Under the pieces are notes generated by a model that searched no databases, was not told the DNA's origin, and saw only the letters and a list, made by a program, of their open reading frames with translations. A stretch of DNA of 64,000 nt. Origin: Candidatus Dormiibacterota bacterium (GTDB lineage Bacteria > Vulcanimicrobiota > Vulcanimicrobiia > Vulcanimicrobiales > Vulcanimicrobiaceae). Shown here one piece after another: positions 37,501 through 46,019 of the stretch. The first letter of the stretch is position 1. Each line of letters begins with the position of its first letter. Both the position numbers and the translations under genes were made by a program. The stretch is taken from the NCBI GenBank assembly GCA_035532835.1, contig DATKQG010000053.1:1-64000 (forward strand), read 5' to 3'.

Positions 37501-37891
37501 TCAGCTTCCGAACAAGCCGCCAACCGATCCGTTCGCGCTCCTGACGGCCTCCGCTACGTGTAACGGGGACGCGCGCAACACGGCGACGCAAGCGCTCTTG
37601 GAACTGCAGCGGTATTTCGCCCACGGGACGGCCGCGCCGAGTTGGACGATTGCGGCCCATTCGGACCGCGGCGGAACCTGGTACGATCTCGCCCCCGGCG
37701 ATCCGAGCATCGTTGGGTCGTTGTTAGTGTGCGGCCGTGTTGCAACGGGCACCGCCGATCAGTTGCGAGGGCGCGGTTTTGGTGGAGAGACCCTGCCGGA
37801 ACTCAACTACGCGGCTTCTTTGGGACTCTATCTCGTGCGGCCCGCGCGGCCCCCGCGGCCGGCGGGAGCACCGAGCCCAGCCCCTCCCTAG
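34526..37891 (+). CDS. TonB-dependent receptor with long duplicated C-terminal extension
   Basis: A 1121-residue exported protein. A signal peptide (AAVLALILLACSLCAPASA) is followed by a carboxypeptidase-like Ig domain (about 28-105), a plug (about 125-225, with LDGIPLNAPGSAGNLGAF) and a barrel that appears to end at SYTFTYAVKFG near residue 793. A Gly/Pro linker and about 300 more residues follow. These hold two related units, each beginning PP(S/T)DPFA, carrying two cysteines and ending in a P-x-L-x-F/Y...G-x-Y-(I/L) segment. Normal receptors end at the last barrel strand. The start at 34526 gives the signal peptide; 34487 and 34538 are alternatives. The last 89 bases overlap the converging glycosylase gene. 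Confidence 0.88.
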   Translation: MIDRMTAAVLALILLACSLCAPASAQSDSGQIRIVVDDGATKQPLELARVLLDGPVITSEVTGKNGQVRFTEVPDGIYRARIFKSGYQPVTSENFEVVNGRSVMVTVLLAGQTQLHVIGTVTARSSASVSTDAITGDSAQRKLSSDLADALNKLSGVSVSTSSDDSDATQTISLEGQDPSQTQLTLDGIPLNAPGSAGNLGAFATDLFGAASVRSGPQLGGLAGGVNFSTLQPTLSWLSQGSLSTGSNGRYNYSVAESGSLGNLGIALQSVSRLNTGLVDGQLYQDASGLDYVHNGDSTIAGNLVRLRYQAGEAQTITGTFLNSTRATDLVCLRVSGSLPCGYGPGNTAGASTQLYSVNDDALIGATSVSASLFSNDFKTDRDLLARYVNGVASPTGFSIDARSTGYALNATLPAKARHTISIQAYGTSSTNQTTPLVPQAAAYYNGSQRSNFSAVQMSDSIHSSDKLSLSDSVGFNSAGGSSGVLSSLGAVWRPSGKDTLAASYAVGGVAASGGRATILSDPASLRFDCNGNVAYGNAPGDQPGASSSVSTRLSYTRALHAGSLSFSLYRQIQRNVVLPTQVNGSALEALGVISPAYLAAAQQLYDSPAGCNATVPLAASQLYFSTPIGGVERVYEGAAINGYVTLGHLVAQPFYNVTVAKAISNDPRIDNPYSITISGAQLPNVPMQRAGLVLDYKAPGSILEWLADAQYTGKNNPNNLPAYTTFDAGVSAQLRYGTLTVVANNIGNVYSGIFASPQNAVPYVTLGGEAIATTARPLTPRSYTFTYAVKFGPGARGSTQTGAAFQPRERGGFGGPGGSGPGGPGPRGGFRRLFTPLPSSPPSDPFAVSTVASPLCTADGAKAAQHASQELRAVVASIEAAKTARGYPATFAVPAFADLTLTYHGLGTTYALTITPKIAPGSAGRGPGGMRAFAGCMALHLARAQDVQSHGLYAPANAIPFFVPQLQFMPAVGMYIAVHPPQPGQETFRVYQLPNKPPTDPFALLTASATCNGDARNTATQALLELQRYFAHGTAAPSWTIAAHSDRGGTWYDLAPGDPSIVGSLLVCGRVATGTADQLRGRGFGGETLPELNYAASLGLYLVRPARPPRPAGAPSPAPP

Positions 37892-38414
37892 CCCGTTCGA
37901 CCATCTCGCGCATGCGCGGGTGTTCGCCGGGAATCGTCTGCACCCAAGACTCGAACGGCGGTACGGCGTTACCGGTGCGAAAGAGGACGTACCACACGCT
38001 CATGTCGCCGACGAATGAAAAGCGCCGCTTCATGTCGGCCGCAAGCTCGATATAGCCGGCGAAGCTTGCGACATAGCGGTCGAACGATCCGTACTCGCGT
38101 TCGACGCTCAGCAGCGCGCGAGCGTTCGCAATCGTCGCGACCACCTTCCGGCGCATGCGCAGCACGCCCGGTGTCGCGAGAACGCGCTCGATCGCGTCGT
38201 CGTCGTATGCTGCAACCGTGACGACGTCGAAATCGGCGAACGCGGAACGATAGGCGTTCCAGTGCTTCGCGATCTGCGCCCAACTCACGCCGGCCTGAAA
38301 GACCGCTCGAGCGATCACGCCGAGATAATCGGCCATGCTCGGCGCCCGGATCACCGAGGGGATCGTGGGCGTATCGAACGATGGGTCGTCGCTAGGGGGC
38401 GTTACGCGCGGCAT
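37803..38414 (-). CDS. DNA-3-methyladenine glycosylase I-like protein
   Basis: A 203-residue helix-hairpin-helix-type protein like Tag, which removes 3-methyladenine from DNA. Matching segments are FQAGVSWAQIAKHWNAYRSAFADFD (written in parts: GVSWAQIAKHW and AFADFD), VLATPGVLRMRRKVVATIANARA and a Gly-Ser-Phe region (YGSFDRYVASFAGY). The normal N-terminal zinc-binding Cys/His pair of Tag is not seen, and the C-terminus is a Pro/Ala/Arg-rich tail, so activity is uncertain. Its 3-prime end overlaps the TonB receptor gene by 89 bases, tail to tail, and its 5-prime end overlaps the amidohydrolase gene by 23 bases. The later ATG at 38336 (MADYLGVIAR) is another possible start. Confidence 0.7.
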   Translation of the reverse strand: MPRVTPPSDDPSFDTPTIPSVIRAPSMADYLGVIARAVFQAGVSWAQIAKHWNAYRSAFADFDVVTVAAYDDDAIERVLATPGVLRMRRKVVATIANARALLSVEREYGSFDRYVASFAGYIELAADMKRRFSFVGDMSVWYVLFRTGNAVPPFESWVQTIPGEHPRMREMVERAREGLGSVLPPAAGAARAARDRVPKKPRS

Positions 38415-39570
38415 CGAGCGCCAGTGACGTCATCATCGCGACGCCGGTCTCCAACGCAGCTTCGTCGATGTCGAACAGGCTTGAGTGGTGCGGATGGCTG
38501 CTCGTTGCGCCGCCGGAGCATCCCAAGGTGTAGAACGTCGCCGGAACGCGCTGCGCGTAGAATGAAAAATCCTCGGCACCCATCAGCGCGCTTGCCTCGA
38601 TCGTGCGATCCGCGCCGAACGTCCGTTCCGCTAACGCGCGCGCGTATTGCGTTTGCGCGGCATCGTTCGCGGTGACCGGGTAGCGCCAGAGATAGTCGAA
38701 ATCGTAGGTTGCACCCGATGCATCGCAGCACGAGCGCAACACGCGCTCGATCCGTTGCGGCATCGCATTGCGAACGTCGTCGGAGAAGGCCCGAACCGTA
38801 CCGAGCATGCGGCACGTACGTGGGATGACGTTGTGGATGGTGCCGCCGTGAATGGCGCCGATGCTCACGACCGCGGGCTCCAGCGGATCGATCTGCCTGG
38901 AAACCACTTGCTGCAACGACGTGATAAACGCCGCCGCCGTGTAAATCGGATCGACCGCGTCGTGCGGTGCCGACCCGTGGCCGCCCACGCCGATCACGTC
39001 GATCTCGATCGAATCGCTCGACGCATACATCGGCCCCTCGCGAAAGCCCAGGATGCCGGTCGGGTATTTGGAGGAGAGGTGCAGCCCGTAGGCGCGTTCG
39101 ATGCCGAAACGCTCGAAGAGTTCGTCGGCGATCATCTCTCTGGCGCCGCCCAGGCCTTCCTCGGCCGGCTGGAAGACCAAGCAGAGTGTTCCCGCCAATT
39201 CATCCTTGCGATCGGCGATGAGTGCCGCCGCGCCCAATAGGATCGCGACGTGGCCGTCGTGCCCGCATGCATGCATGCAGCCCTCGAGACGCGAGCGAAA
39301 ATTGTGCTCGGTCTCCTCGAGAATCGGCAACGCATCCATATCGGCCCTAAGCATGACCGTCTTGCCGGGTTTGCCCGAGCGCAGAACTCCCACCACTCCG
39401 GTCCGGCCGATGCCTTCGTGCACCTCGTACCCGAGGAGGCGCAGGCGATCGGCAACGATCCCCGCCGTGCGGTGTTCTTCGAAGCCGAGTTCGGGATGCA
39501 TGTGAAGGTCGCGCCGGATCAAGATAACATCGTCGACGACGCGTTCTGGGACCACGATCGTGCTAGGCAT
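38392..39570 (-). CDS. M20 family amidohydrolase (hippurate hydrolase/N-acyl-amino acid type)
   Basis: A 392-residue zinc-dependent aminoacylase-like enzyme that would release an amino acid or aromatic acid from an N-acyl conjugate. Typical motifs are RRDLHMHPELGFEE, LRADMDALPI, ACGHDGH (metal ligands, about 103-107), VFQPAEEG (catalytic and metal Glu) and the dimerisation part GVGGHGSAPHDAVDPI. The late SALMGAEDFSFYAQRVP segment supplies another ligand. The start at 39570 (MPSTIVVPERVV) is taken; two in-frame ATGs upstream (39588, 39645) are possible. Hippurate hydrolase would give benzoate, which may be relevant to the aromatic-acid genes 4 kb away, but that link is only speculation. Confidence 0.92.
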   Translation of the reverse strand: MPSTIVVPERVVDDVILIRRDLHMHPELGFEEHRTAGIVADRLRLLGYEVHEGIGRTGVVGVLRSGKPGKTVMLRADMDALPILEETEHNFRSRLEGCMHACGHDGHVAILLGAAALIADRKDELAGTLCLVFQPAEEGLGGAREMIADELFERFGIERAYGLHLSSKYPTGILGFREGPMYASSDSIEIDVIGVGGHGSAPHDAVDPIYTAAAFITSLQQVVSRQIDPLEPAVVSIGAIHGGTIHNVIPRTCRMLGTVRAFSDDVRNAMPQRIERVLRSCCDASGATYDFDYLWRYPVTANDAAQTQYARALAERTFGADRTIEASALMGAEDFSFYAQRVPATFYTLGCSGGATSSHPHHSSLFDIDEAALETGVAMMTSLALDAARNAP

Positions 39571-39673
39571 ACAGGGGCGCTTCTGCATTCGAGTGCCGTC
39601 GCCCCCGCATGGCAGGTACCCAACTCGAGGGGAGCGCAGAACCACGTACCGATCGGCTCGCTTGGGGGTGCCC

Positions 39674-40108
39674 GTGACTAAAAACGAATTGTTTACCGAG
39701 TATGGCTCCTATCACGCGGACCGGCGCAATCGCATCTGCCATGCCTTCGGAATCCCGCTGATCGTGCTTGGCCTCATGGGGCTGGGCGCGCTGGTTCGTT
39801 TTGGACCGGTCGATCTTGCGATCGTCGCCGGAATCGCCGTGGTCGCCTATTATGCCACCCTGGACGTGCCAGGATCGCTCCTCGCGCTTGGAATCTTCGC
39901 CTTACTGTACTTCGTCGGGCTCCATCTTACATGGCCGGCGAGCCTAGCTGCGTTTGTCATCGGGTGGGTCTTTCAACTCGTCGGGCATCGCTTCGAGGGC
40001 ACCAAGCCCAAGTTTCTGGAGAACCTCGTGTACTTGCTCGTCGGCCCGCTCTATATTTTTGAAGAAGGAGCGCATGCGATGATGCGCCGCAAACCCGTTG
40101 CCCGATAA
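39674..40108 (+). CDS. Mpo1-like (DUF962) membrane protein, 2-hydroxy fatty acid dioxygenase type
   Basis: A 144-residue integral membrane protein with four hydrophobic helices. Characteristic histidine motifs are present: HADRRNRICHAFGIP near the N-terminus and GHRFEGTKP near residue 110, followed by LVYLLVGPLYIFEE. In yeast Mpo1 these residues bind iron for alpha-oxidation of 2-hydroxy fatty acids. The GTG at 39674 follows GGGGG and gives the standard family N-terminus (VTKNELFTEYGSYHADRRN); the frame is open upstream only as antisense of the amidohydrolase gene. The next gene starts inside its last codons. Confidence 0.85.
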   Translation: MTKNELFTEYGSYHADRRNRICHAFGIPLIVLGLMGLGALVRFGPVDLAIVAGIAVVAYYATLDVPGSLLALGIFALLYFVGLHLTWPASLAAFVIGWVFQLVGHRFEGTKPKFLENLVYLLVGPLYIFEEGAHAMMRRKPVAR

Positions 40109-40403
40109 AACGCTCGAGTGCGTGGACTGCCGTCAGAGCTTCGCGTTCACTGCCGGAGAACAGCGCTTCTACGAGGCAAAGGGCTTTGCCAACGTGCCAA
40201 CGCGTTGCGTGGCGTGTCGGAACCTGCACAAAGCAGCGCGCGCGAAGCACGTGCAGAGCGGCGCCCGAGGAGCGCCGAGCGCGCCACCGATGGTTGCGGC
40301 CGAATGCGCGAATTGCGGCGCTCCAACGCAGGTGCCGGCATCCGCTAAAGATCGACCCGCGTTCTGCAGCGATTGTTTCGTCGCGCGACCGACGTATCGG
40401 TAG
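40098..40403 (+). CDS. Zinc-ribbon protein
   Basis: A 101-residue small protein with two zinc-binding units. The first is the zf-trcl-type ribbon (LECVDCRQSF...RCVACRNLHK), the second a C-terminal CANCG...CSDCF pair. Such proteins occur widely in environmental bacteria; the function is unknown, possibly nucleic-acid or protein binding. Translation would begin at TTG (40098), inside the last codons of the DUF962 gene (11-base overlap), because no other start precedes the first cysteine motif and family members begin with a similar DKTLEC. The palindromic element begins 15 bases after the stop. Confidence 0.8.
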   Translation: MPDKTLECVDCRQSFAFTAGEQRFYEAKGFANVPTRCVACRNLHKAARAKHVQSGARGAPSAPPMVAAECANCGAPTQVPASAKDRPAFCSDCFVARPTYR

Positions 40404-40418
40404 GGCCGCCTCTCCCGC

Positions 40419-40598
40419 AACGTAACGCGAGCCTGGAAGGCCTATGGTGCTTTGGGGAACCGTTCGTCGAAGCGCATCCTGCGCTTCTCCTACTTCTACG
40501 TTTTTGTGCAACGGAAAAAGGAAGTCGGCATCCTGCCTTTTGCACAAAAATCGCAGATTCCCCAAAGCACCATAGGCCTTCCAAGCTCGCGTTACGTT
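40419..40598. repeat. 180-bp palindromic element with 41-bp terminal inverted repeats
   Basis: Arms at 40419-40459 and 40558-40598 are complementary at 40 of 41 positions and begin AACGTAACGCGAG. Inside are a second inverted pair TTTTTGTGCAA (40501-40511) / TTGCACAAAAA (40540-40550) and a local hairpin GAAGCGC-N5-GCGCTTC (40469-40487). The octamer CATCCTGC occurs twice. The interior is poorer in GC than its surroundings. There is no reading frame of merit and no clear target-site duplication. It lies between convergent genes, and the right arm supplies the stop codon of the SSS transporter. It could be a MITE-like mobile element, a REP/BIME-like structure or an extended bidirectional terminator. 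Confidence 0.75.
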
Positions 40599-42028
40599 GA
40601 TGCCTCGACCGGTGGGCGCGTCACGAGCGAGACGCCGACTAGCAGTACGACGTTGAGCGCGAGCGCGAGAAAGCCCGGGTTCGCTCCGCCGATTTGCAAG
40701 TTGTTGAACGCGAGGTAGGCTGCGAGCGCGAGCCCCCCGGCGATGCCCGCCGTGACGCCCCACACGCTCGTGCGTTTCCACAAGAAGCCGAAGACGAAGG
40801 CCGGCATGAACTGGGTGACGCCGTTGTAGTAGACCAGCAGCAAGCTGACCAAGGATTTGTCCTCGGTGAGCCAGAGGCCGAGCGAGAGCAGTCCGACGAG
40901 GACGACGAGGATGCGCGTGGTCAGCAGGCGACTGCGATCGCTGGTGGCTATTCCGAGCGCGTCGCCGAGAACGTTTTTCGAGATCAAGCTTGCGGCACTC
41001 AGGAGTAACGCGCTAGCGGGGACGAGCGCGCAGAGCGCTCCCGCGCCGACGACGAAGCCGAGCACCCACGGCGGGTAGAAGTGTTGAACGACGAGCATAA
41101 ACGATTGATCGGCGGCGGGCCCCTTGAGGCCCGGGACGATTAACAGCGCCGCGAATCCCGCAAAGAAGACGAGCAGCAGCACGAGTTGATAGAGCGGTAG
41201 AAAAACGGCGTTGCGTCGCAGCGTGTCGTCGTCGCGCGCGCTGTAGGTTGCCGCGATGGAGTGCGGGCCCATGAAGAACCCGATGCCGGTGAGCAGCACC
41301 GTCGAGACGTACCAGATCTCGCCGTGATCGGCCGCGCCGGCTGCCAAGAGTAGATGGTGCGGATGCGCGCGTAGGAGCTGGTCGAACATCGCCGCGGGCG
41401 AGCCGAAGAATTGGATCGGGATCGCGATGCCCACGAAGATGAGCGCTCCGATGACCAGCGCGTCTTTGACGATGCTGGCCCAGGCCGTGCCGCGCAGCCC
41501 GGTTGCGAACACGAAGAGCGTGATCACGATGAAGCTGATGACCGCGGCGGTGCGGCCATCGATCGTGCCGTAGCCGGCGATCTTCAAGAGTATCTGGAGC
41601 CCGGAGAGTTGCAGGGTGACGTAGGGCACGACCAAGACGAATTGCACGATCGCTACCGCGGTTCCGAGCGCTCGGCTACCGTAGCGAGCAACGAAGAAAT
41701 CCGGGGAGGTCAATAAGTTGCGCTCTTTACCGATGCGCCAGATCGCCGGCAGGAGGAAGTACCCGATGATGTAGCCGCACGTGCCGTAGGCCAAGATGTA
41801 GTACGCGGGGGCTCCCAGCCCGTATGCCCAGCCGGCTGCGCCTAGAAAGGTGAAGCTGGTGTAGATCTCTCCCGCCAGAAGCACCCACAGGAAGAGCGCG
41901 CCGAAGCTGCGATTTCCGACGATGTACTCGTGGGGTGACATCTTGACGCGACGAATGCTGAAAAAGGCGAACGAGACCGTGGCGATCACGATCGCGGCGA
42001 TGATGCCGAGCGAGAGCGATGCGTTCAC
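40592..42028 (-). CDS. Sodium:solute symporter (SSS family)
   Basis: A 478-residue, 13-helix sodium-coupled transporter of the SSSF/LeuT-fold superfamily, moving an organic acid or amino acid into the cell. The segment VGNRSFGALFLWVLLAGEIYTSFTFLGAAGWAY and the repeat of GPHSIAATYSARDDDTLRRN are typical of pantothenate/acetate/proline-like members (each quoted in part: GNRSFGALFLWVLLAGEIY). The GTG start overlaps the stop of the DUF3311 gene by 4 bases (GTGA), the normal arrangement for this subfamily. Its last codon and TAA stop lie inside the 180-bp palindromic element, so the native C-terminus may have been altered by insertion. The gene sits next to the aromatic-acid cluster. Confidence 0.92.
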   Translation of the reverse strand: MNASLSLGIIAAIVIATVSFAFFSIRRVKMSPHEYIVGNRSFGALFLWVLLAGEIYTSFTFLGAAGWAYGLGAPAYYILAYGTCGYIIGYFLLPAIWRIGKERNLLTSPDFFVARYGSRALGTAVAIVQFVLVVPYVTLQLSGLQILLKIAGYGTIDGRTAAVISFIVITLFVFATGLRGTAWASIVKDALVIGALIFVGIAIPIQFFGSPAAMFDQLLRAHPHHLLLAAGAADHGEIWYVSTVLLTGIGFFMGPHSIAATYSARDDDTLRRNAVFLPLYQLVLLLVFFAGFAALLIVPGLKGPAADQSFMLVVQHFYPPWVLGFVVGAGALCALVPASALLLSAASLISKNVLGDALGIATSDRSRLLTTRILVVLVGLLSLGLWLTEDKSLVSLLLVYYNGVTQFMPAFVFGFLWKRTSVWGVTAGIAGGLALAAYLAFNNLQIGGANPGFLALALNVVLLVGVSLVTRPPVEAST

Positions 42029-42219
42029 CAGCGGCCCTCGGTACGTCCAACGCCCCAGAGGAATCCCGGCGTCGCGAAGACCCAGAAGAGAATCCAGAGC
42101 AGAATGAAAGGCATCCCGAAGAGGCGTGGTTCGATCCGATTGACCAGCGGGACGCAAATCGTCAGCGCTACGATCGGGAGCACCACCAAAAGGATGCGTA
42201 AGATCCGGACCCTACTCAT
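42025..42219 (-). CDS. DUF3311 small membrane protein, SSS symporter partner
   Basis: A 64-residue protein with two membrane helices (ILLVVLPIVALTICVPLV and PFILLWILFWVFATPGFLW), separated by NRIEPRLFGMP. DUF3311 proteins are regularly encoded just before SSS symporters, as here with a 4-base overlap, and are presumed small subunits. The ATG follows GAGAGGCGG. It is divergent from the methyltransferase gene; the 112 bases between them must carry two promoters. Confidence 0.88.
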   Translation of the reverse strand: MSRVRILRILLVVLPIVALTICVPLVNRIEPRLFGMPFILLWILFWVFATPGFLWGVGRTEGRW

Positions 42220-42331
42220 CGGCCGCCTCTCTATTTTGTCGCGAAGCGCAAGAAACGTTGAACGGCAGTTCGTACTCCTCGCCTATGAACACCTTTGAGG
42301 CCTCGGGAATGGACCGAGCGATGGGGCTCGC

Positions 42332-42991
42332 ATGACGGCCAAGAGTGCCGTGCTGCCCGCCGCGATCCAAGCCTACATGCTCGAGTCGACGCTGCGCGAG
42401 GGGAGCGAGCTCGCGGAGCTGCGCGAGCGCACGGCGGTCTTGCCGGGCGCGATCATGCAAATAGGTCCGGAGCAGGGGCAGTTTATGGCGCTGCTCGCGC
42501 GACTGATCGGTGCTCGGCGCTACTTGGAGATCGGCGTTTACACCGGATACAGTGCGCTTGCGGTTGCGCTCGCGTTGCCGTCCGACGGCGTCGTCGTCGC
42601 CTGCGACATCGACGCAGTGCACCCGGCGATCGGGCGACCCTACTGGGAACGCGCCGGGGTTGCCGGCCGTATCGACCTTCGCGTAGGCCCGGCAATGGAG
42701 ACGCTCGATCGATTGATAGCGAGCGGCGCGGAACCGTTCGATATGGCCTTTATCGACGCCGATAAAGCGAATGTCGATGGATATTACGAGCGCGCGCTCC
42801 GATTGGTGCGGCCGAACGGCGTGGTCCTCGTGGATAACGTTCTGTGGGATGGCGCGGTGATCGATCCGAACATCCAAGACGCCGATACCGTGGCGTTGCG
42901 CGCGTTGAATGCCAAAGTGGGCCGCGACGAGCGCGTCGACGTAACGATGCTGGCACTCTGCGATGGATTGCTGGTAGCGCGCAAACGATGA
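42332..42991 (+). CDS. Class I SAM-dependent O-methyltransferase (caffeoyl-CoA OMT family)
   Basis: A 219-residue methyltransferase. The SAM motif is [19 protein letters not shown] (about 67-85), the metal/catechol motif is [17 protein letters not shown] (about 136-152), and the C-terminal [10 protein letters not shown] is diagnostic of cation-dependent catechol or caffeoyl-CoA O-methyltransferases. It would methylate a catechol hydroxyl. It is the first gene on the + strand before the aromatic ring-hydroxylating enzyme, 28 bases upstream, so the two are probably co-transcribed. Whether it serves the same pathway or detoxifies phenolic by-products is not clear. Confidence 0.88.
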   Translation: MTAKSAVLPAAIQAYMLESTLREGSELAELRERTAVLPGAIMQIGPEQGQFMALLARLIGARRYLEIGVYTGYSALAVALALPSDGVVVACDIDAVHPAIGRPYWERAGVAGRIDLRVGPAMETLDRLIASGAEPFDMAFIDADKANVDGYYERALRLVRPNGVVLVDNVLWDGAVIDPNIQDADTVALRALNAKVGRDERVDVTMLALCDGLLVARKR

Positions 42992-43019
42992 ACGAACGAA
43001 CCTCCGAGCGGATCTCCTG

Positions 43020-45287
43020 ATGCGCGTGACGTGCGTCGGCGGCGGCCCGGCCGGGCTCTACTTTGCGATGCTTGCCAAGAAGCGCTTCCCGCAATCGAGC
43101 GTCGACGTCTTCGAACGCAATCGCGCCGACGATACCTTCGGCTGGGGCGTGGTGTTTTCGGATGCGACGCTGGAAGGGCTGCGCGCGGCGGACGAGCCGA
43201 CGCATGCGGCCATTACGCAAGCGTTCGCGCATTGGGACGATATCGAGATTCGTTTCAAAGGCGAGCGCATCGTCTCGGGCGGCCACGGGTTCTGCGGCAT
43301 CGCTCGCAAGGAGCTGCTGCGGATCCTTCAGGAGCGCGCGCGCGAGGTGGGTGTCGGCCTGCATTTCGAACGCGACATCGAAGATATCGAGCCGTTTATG
43401 GCCAGCGACGTGCTGGTGGCGTGCGACGGCGTCAACAGCCGCATACGTTCGCGTTTCGCGGATGCGTTCGTTCCGAATCTCGAGCAGCGGGAGTGCCGTT
43501 TCGTATGGCTCGGCACGACCCTGCCCTTGGATGCTTTTACGTTTCTGTTCGAGCGCACCGAACACGGGTGGTTCGCCGTGCACGCCTACCGTTTCGACGA
43601 GCGTACGAGTACGTTCATCGTCGAATGCCGCGAAGAGACGTGGCAAGCTCACGGTCTCGACCGCGCGGGGACGGACGAAACCGTGGCGTTTTGCGAGCGC
43701 CTCTTTGCGCCATACCTCCTGGGACACAAACTCATGGCGAACACGCGTCATCTCCAGGGGCGCGATTGGGTGAAGTTCGTGCGCGTGAGCAACGAGCGCT
43801 GGTATCACCGAAACGTGGTGCTGATGGGCGACGCGGCGCACACGGCACATTTTTCGGTCGGGTCGGGCACGAAGCTGGCGCTGGAGGACGCCATCGGGCT
43901 CGCGGATGCGCTGGTTCAAAACGACACGATTCCGGGCGCGTTCGCCGCGTACGAGGCGGTGCGCCGCGTGGAGGTTCTAAAGCTCCAGAATGCGGCCCGC
44001 AACTCGACCGAATGGTTCGAGCACGTCGAACGCTATGCAACCCTCCCGGCGGAGCAGTTCGCCTACTCCCTGCTCACCCGCAGCCAGCGCATCGGTCACG
44101 AAAATCTGCGGCTGCGCGATAGACCCTATGTCGAACGCGTGGAGAGCCGGTTCGCGGGAAGCAACGGCATTCCGCCGATCTTCAGCCCCATGCGTCTGCG
44201 CGATCTATCGTTGCGCAACCGCGTTGTCGTATCGCCCATGGATATGTACAGCGCGGTCGACGGCGTACCGAACGACTTCCACCTCGTGCACTTGGGGGCT
44301 CGAGCGCTCGGCGGCGCCGGGCTCGTCGTTACCGAAATGACCTGCGTGAGCGCCGCCGGCCGCATCACGCCGGGCTGCACCGGCATGTATGCGCCCGAGC
44401 ACGTTACGGCTTGGAAACGCATCGTCGCATTCGTACACGAGCACACGGGTGCCAAGATCTGCTTGCAACTCGGGCATTCCGGCCCCAAAGGTTCCACCCA
44501 GCTCATGTGGGAGGGGATGGACGAGCCGCTCGCCTCGGGCAACTGGCCGGTGGTCGGTCCCTCCGAGATCCCCTACGGGCCGCGCAACGCGGTGCCGCGC
44601 GCGCTCGGGCGCGAGGAGATGGACGAAATCCGCGACGCCTTCGTGCGGGCGACGCGCATGGCGATCGATTCCGGGTTCGACATGCTCGAACTCCACTGCG
44701 CGCACGGTTATCTGCTCTCGAGTTTCATCACGCCGCTGCTGAATCGGCGCACCGACGACTACGGCGGGTCGCCGGCGAATCGTTTGCGCTACCCGCTCGA
44801 AGTGTTCGCGGCGATGCGAGCGGTTTGGCCGGCGGAACGCCCGATGTCGGTGCGGATCTCGGCGACCGATTGGGTGGAGGGCGGCATCGCCGCGGAGGAC
44901 GCCATTGAGATCGCGCGCGCGTTTAAAGCCGCGGGTGCGGATCTAATCGACGTTTCCACCGGCCAGACGTCGACGCTGGCGCGGCCCGTTTACGGCCGGA
45001 TGTTCCAGACGCCGTACGCCGATGCGGTCCGCAACGAGGCCGGCATAGCGACGATCGCTGTCGGAAATATCACCACCGCCGACCAAGCCAATGCGATTCT
45101 CGCCGCCGGACGCGCCGATTTGGTGGCGCTAGGCCGTCCGCACCTGGCCGACCCGGCATGGACGCTCCACGCCGCTGCGGAGTTAGGGTTTACGCAAGCG
45201 CCGTGGCCGGTTCAATATCTTCCCGGAAAACAACAACTCGAGCGCGCGATCGCTCGCGAACAGGAGCAGTCATCGCATGGTATCTGA
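43020..45287 (+). CDS. Two-domain flavin monooxygenase / old-yellow-enzyme reductase (2-aminobenzoyl-CoA or salicylyl-CoA type)
   Basis: A 755-residue fusion. Residues 1-385 are an FAD-dependent hydroxylase of the PHBH fold: [25 protein letters not shown], the GD motif [20 protein letters not shown]. Residues 390-755 are an old-yellow-enzyme domain with FMN binding: [51 protein letters not shown]. This exact pair is known from 2-aminobenzoyl-CoA monooxygenase/reductase and from salicylyl-CoA 5-hydroxylase: one domain hydroxylates the ring of the CoA thioester and the other reduces it. The CoA ligase 6 kb downstream looks like 2-aminobenzoate-CoA ligase, which favours the first. It overlaps the SDR gene by 11 bases. 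Confidence 0.88.
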   Translation: MRVTCVGGGPAGLYFAMLAKKRFPQSSVDVFERNRADDTFGWGVVFSDATLEGLRAADEPTHAAITQAFAHWDDIEIRFKGERIVSGGHGFCGIARKELLRILQERAREVGVGLHFERDIEDIEPFMASDVLVACDGVNSRIRSRFADAFVPNLEQRECRFVWLGTTLPLDAFTFLFERTEHGWFAVHAYRFDERTSTFIVECREETWQAHGLDRAGTDETVAFCERLFAPYLLGHKLMANTRHLQGRDWVKFVRVSNERWYHRNVVLMGDAAHTAHFSVGSGTKLALEDAIGLADALVQNDTIPGAFAAYEAVRRVEVLKLQNAARNSTEWFEHVERYATLPAEQFAYSLLTRSQRIGHENLRLRDRPYVERVESRFAGSNGIPPIFSPMRLRDLSLRNRVVVSPMDMYSAVDGVPNDFHLVHLGARALGGAGLVVTEMTCVSAAGRITPGCTGMYAPEHVTAWKRIVAFVHEHTGAKICLQLGHSGPKGSTQLMWEGMDEPLASGNWPVVGPSEIPYGPRNAVPRALGREEMDEIRDAFVRATRMAIDSGFDMLELHCAHGYLLSSFITPLLNRRTDDYGGSPANRLRYPLEVFAAMRAVWPAERPMSVRISATDWVEGGIAAEDAIEIARAFKAAGADLIDVSTGQTSTLARPVYGRMFQTPYADAVRNEAGIATIAVGNITTADQANAILAAGRADLVALGRPHLADPAWTLHAAAELGFTQAPWPVQYLPGKQQLERAIAREQEQSSHGI

Positions 45288-46017
45288 TCTTTCGATCCAG
45301 GGAAAACATGCCGTCGTTACCGGCGGAGCGCGCGGCATCGGTGCCGGAATAGCCGCGGCGCTGGCGGCGCGCGGAGCCAACGTGAGCATCGTGAGCCGCT
45401 CTCCGGGAACCGGTCCGTTCTTCAGCGCCGTCGCCGATGTGACGGACGAAACGCAGATCGCTCAGGCATTCGATGCGGCACGCGCGAAGCACGGACCGAT
45501 CGCGATTTTGGTCAACAACTCCGGCATCTCCGAATCGGCGCCGTTGTCGCGAACGAGCACGCAGCTTTGGGATCGCATCATCGCGACGAATCTTACCGGA
45601 ACGTTTCTCTGCACGCGCGCCGCGATCGACGACATGACCGCGTCGCGCTGGGGACGCGTGCTCAACGTCTCGTCGATTGCCGGATTGGGCGGCGCCGCGT
45701 ATATTTCGGCCTATTGCGCGAGCAAACACGGTGTCATCGGTTTGACGAGGGCGATCGCGGCGGAGTTCGCCGGTACCGACATCACCGCCAACGCGATCTG
45801 TCCGGGCTACACCGACACGGCGATGATGCAGCAGGCGATGGAAACCATCGCGAAATTCACCGGCGCGACCGAAGACGCCGCGCGTTCGACGCTTGCTTCG
45901 ATGAACCCGGGCGGGCGCATCGCGACGGTTGACGAGGTCGCGGAAGCCGCGCTCGGACTCATACTCTCGCGGCGCACCGGCGTGAGCGCGATCGTTCCGG
46001 GCGGCGCGGAGGCGTAG
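45277..46017 (+). CDS. Short-chain dehydrogenase/reductase
   Basis: A 246-residue classical SDR. The NAD(P)-binding motif is [15 protein letters not shown] (about 15-29), NNSG is in LVNNSGIS, and the catalytic Ser-Tyr-Lys is S in NVSSIAG with Y-x-x-x-K in YCASKHG. It would oxidise a hydroxyacyl-CoA or reduce the ring ketone made by the flavin enzyme. The ATG lies 11 bases before the end of the preceding gene, so translation is coupled. The 3-prime end is 2 bases from the converging glycosyltransferase gene. Confidence 0.92.
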   Translation: MVSDLSIQGKHAVVTGGARGIGAGIAAALAARGANVSIVSRSPGTGPFFSAVADVTDETQIAQAFDAARAKHGPIAILVNNSGISESAPLSRTSTQLWDRIIATNLTGTFLCTRAAIDDMTASRWGRVLNVSSIAGLGGAAYISAYCASKHGVIGLTRAIAAEFAGTDITANAICPGYTDTAMMQQAMETIAKFTGATEDAARSTLASMNPGGRIATVDEVAEAALGLILSRRTGVSAIVPGGAEA

Positions 46018-46019
46018 CA

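Noticed and set aside
40345-40584. Minus-strand frame inside the palindromic element
   Set aside because: It exists only because the inverted repeats lack stops; no start signal, family or conserved feature.
40419-40598. Integron attC site
   Set aside because: The ends do not match the RYYYAAC/GTTRRRY core sites, the arms are too long and too symmetrical, and no integrase or cassette array is seen.
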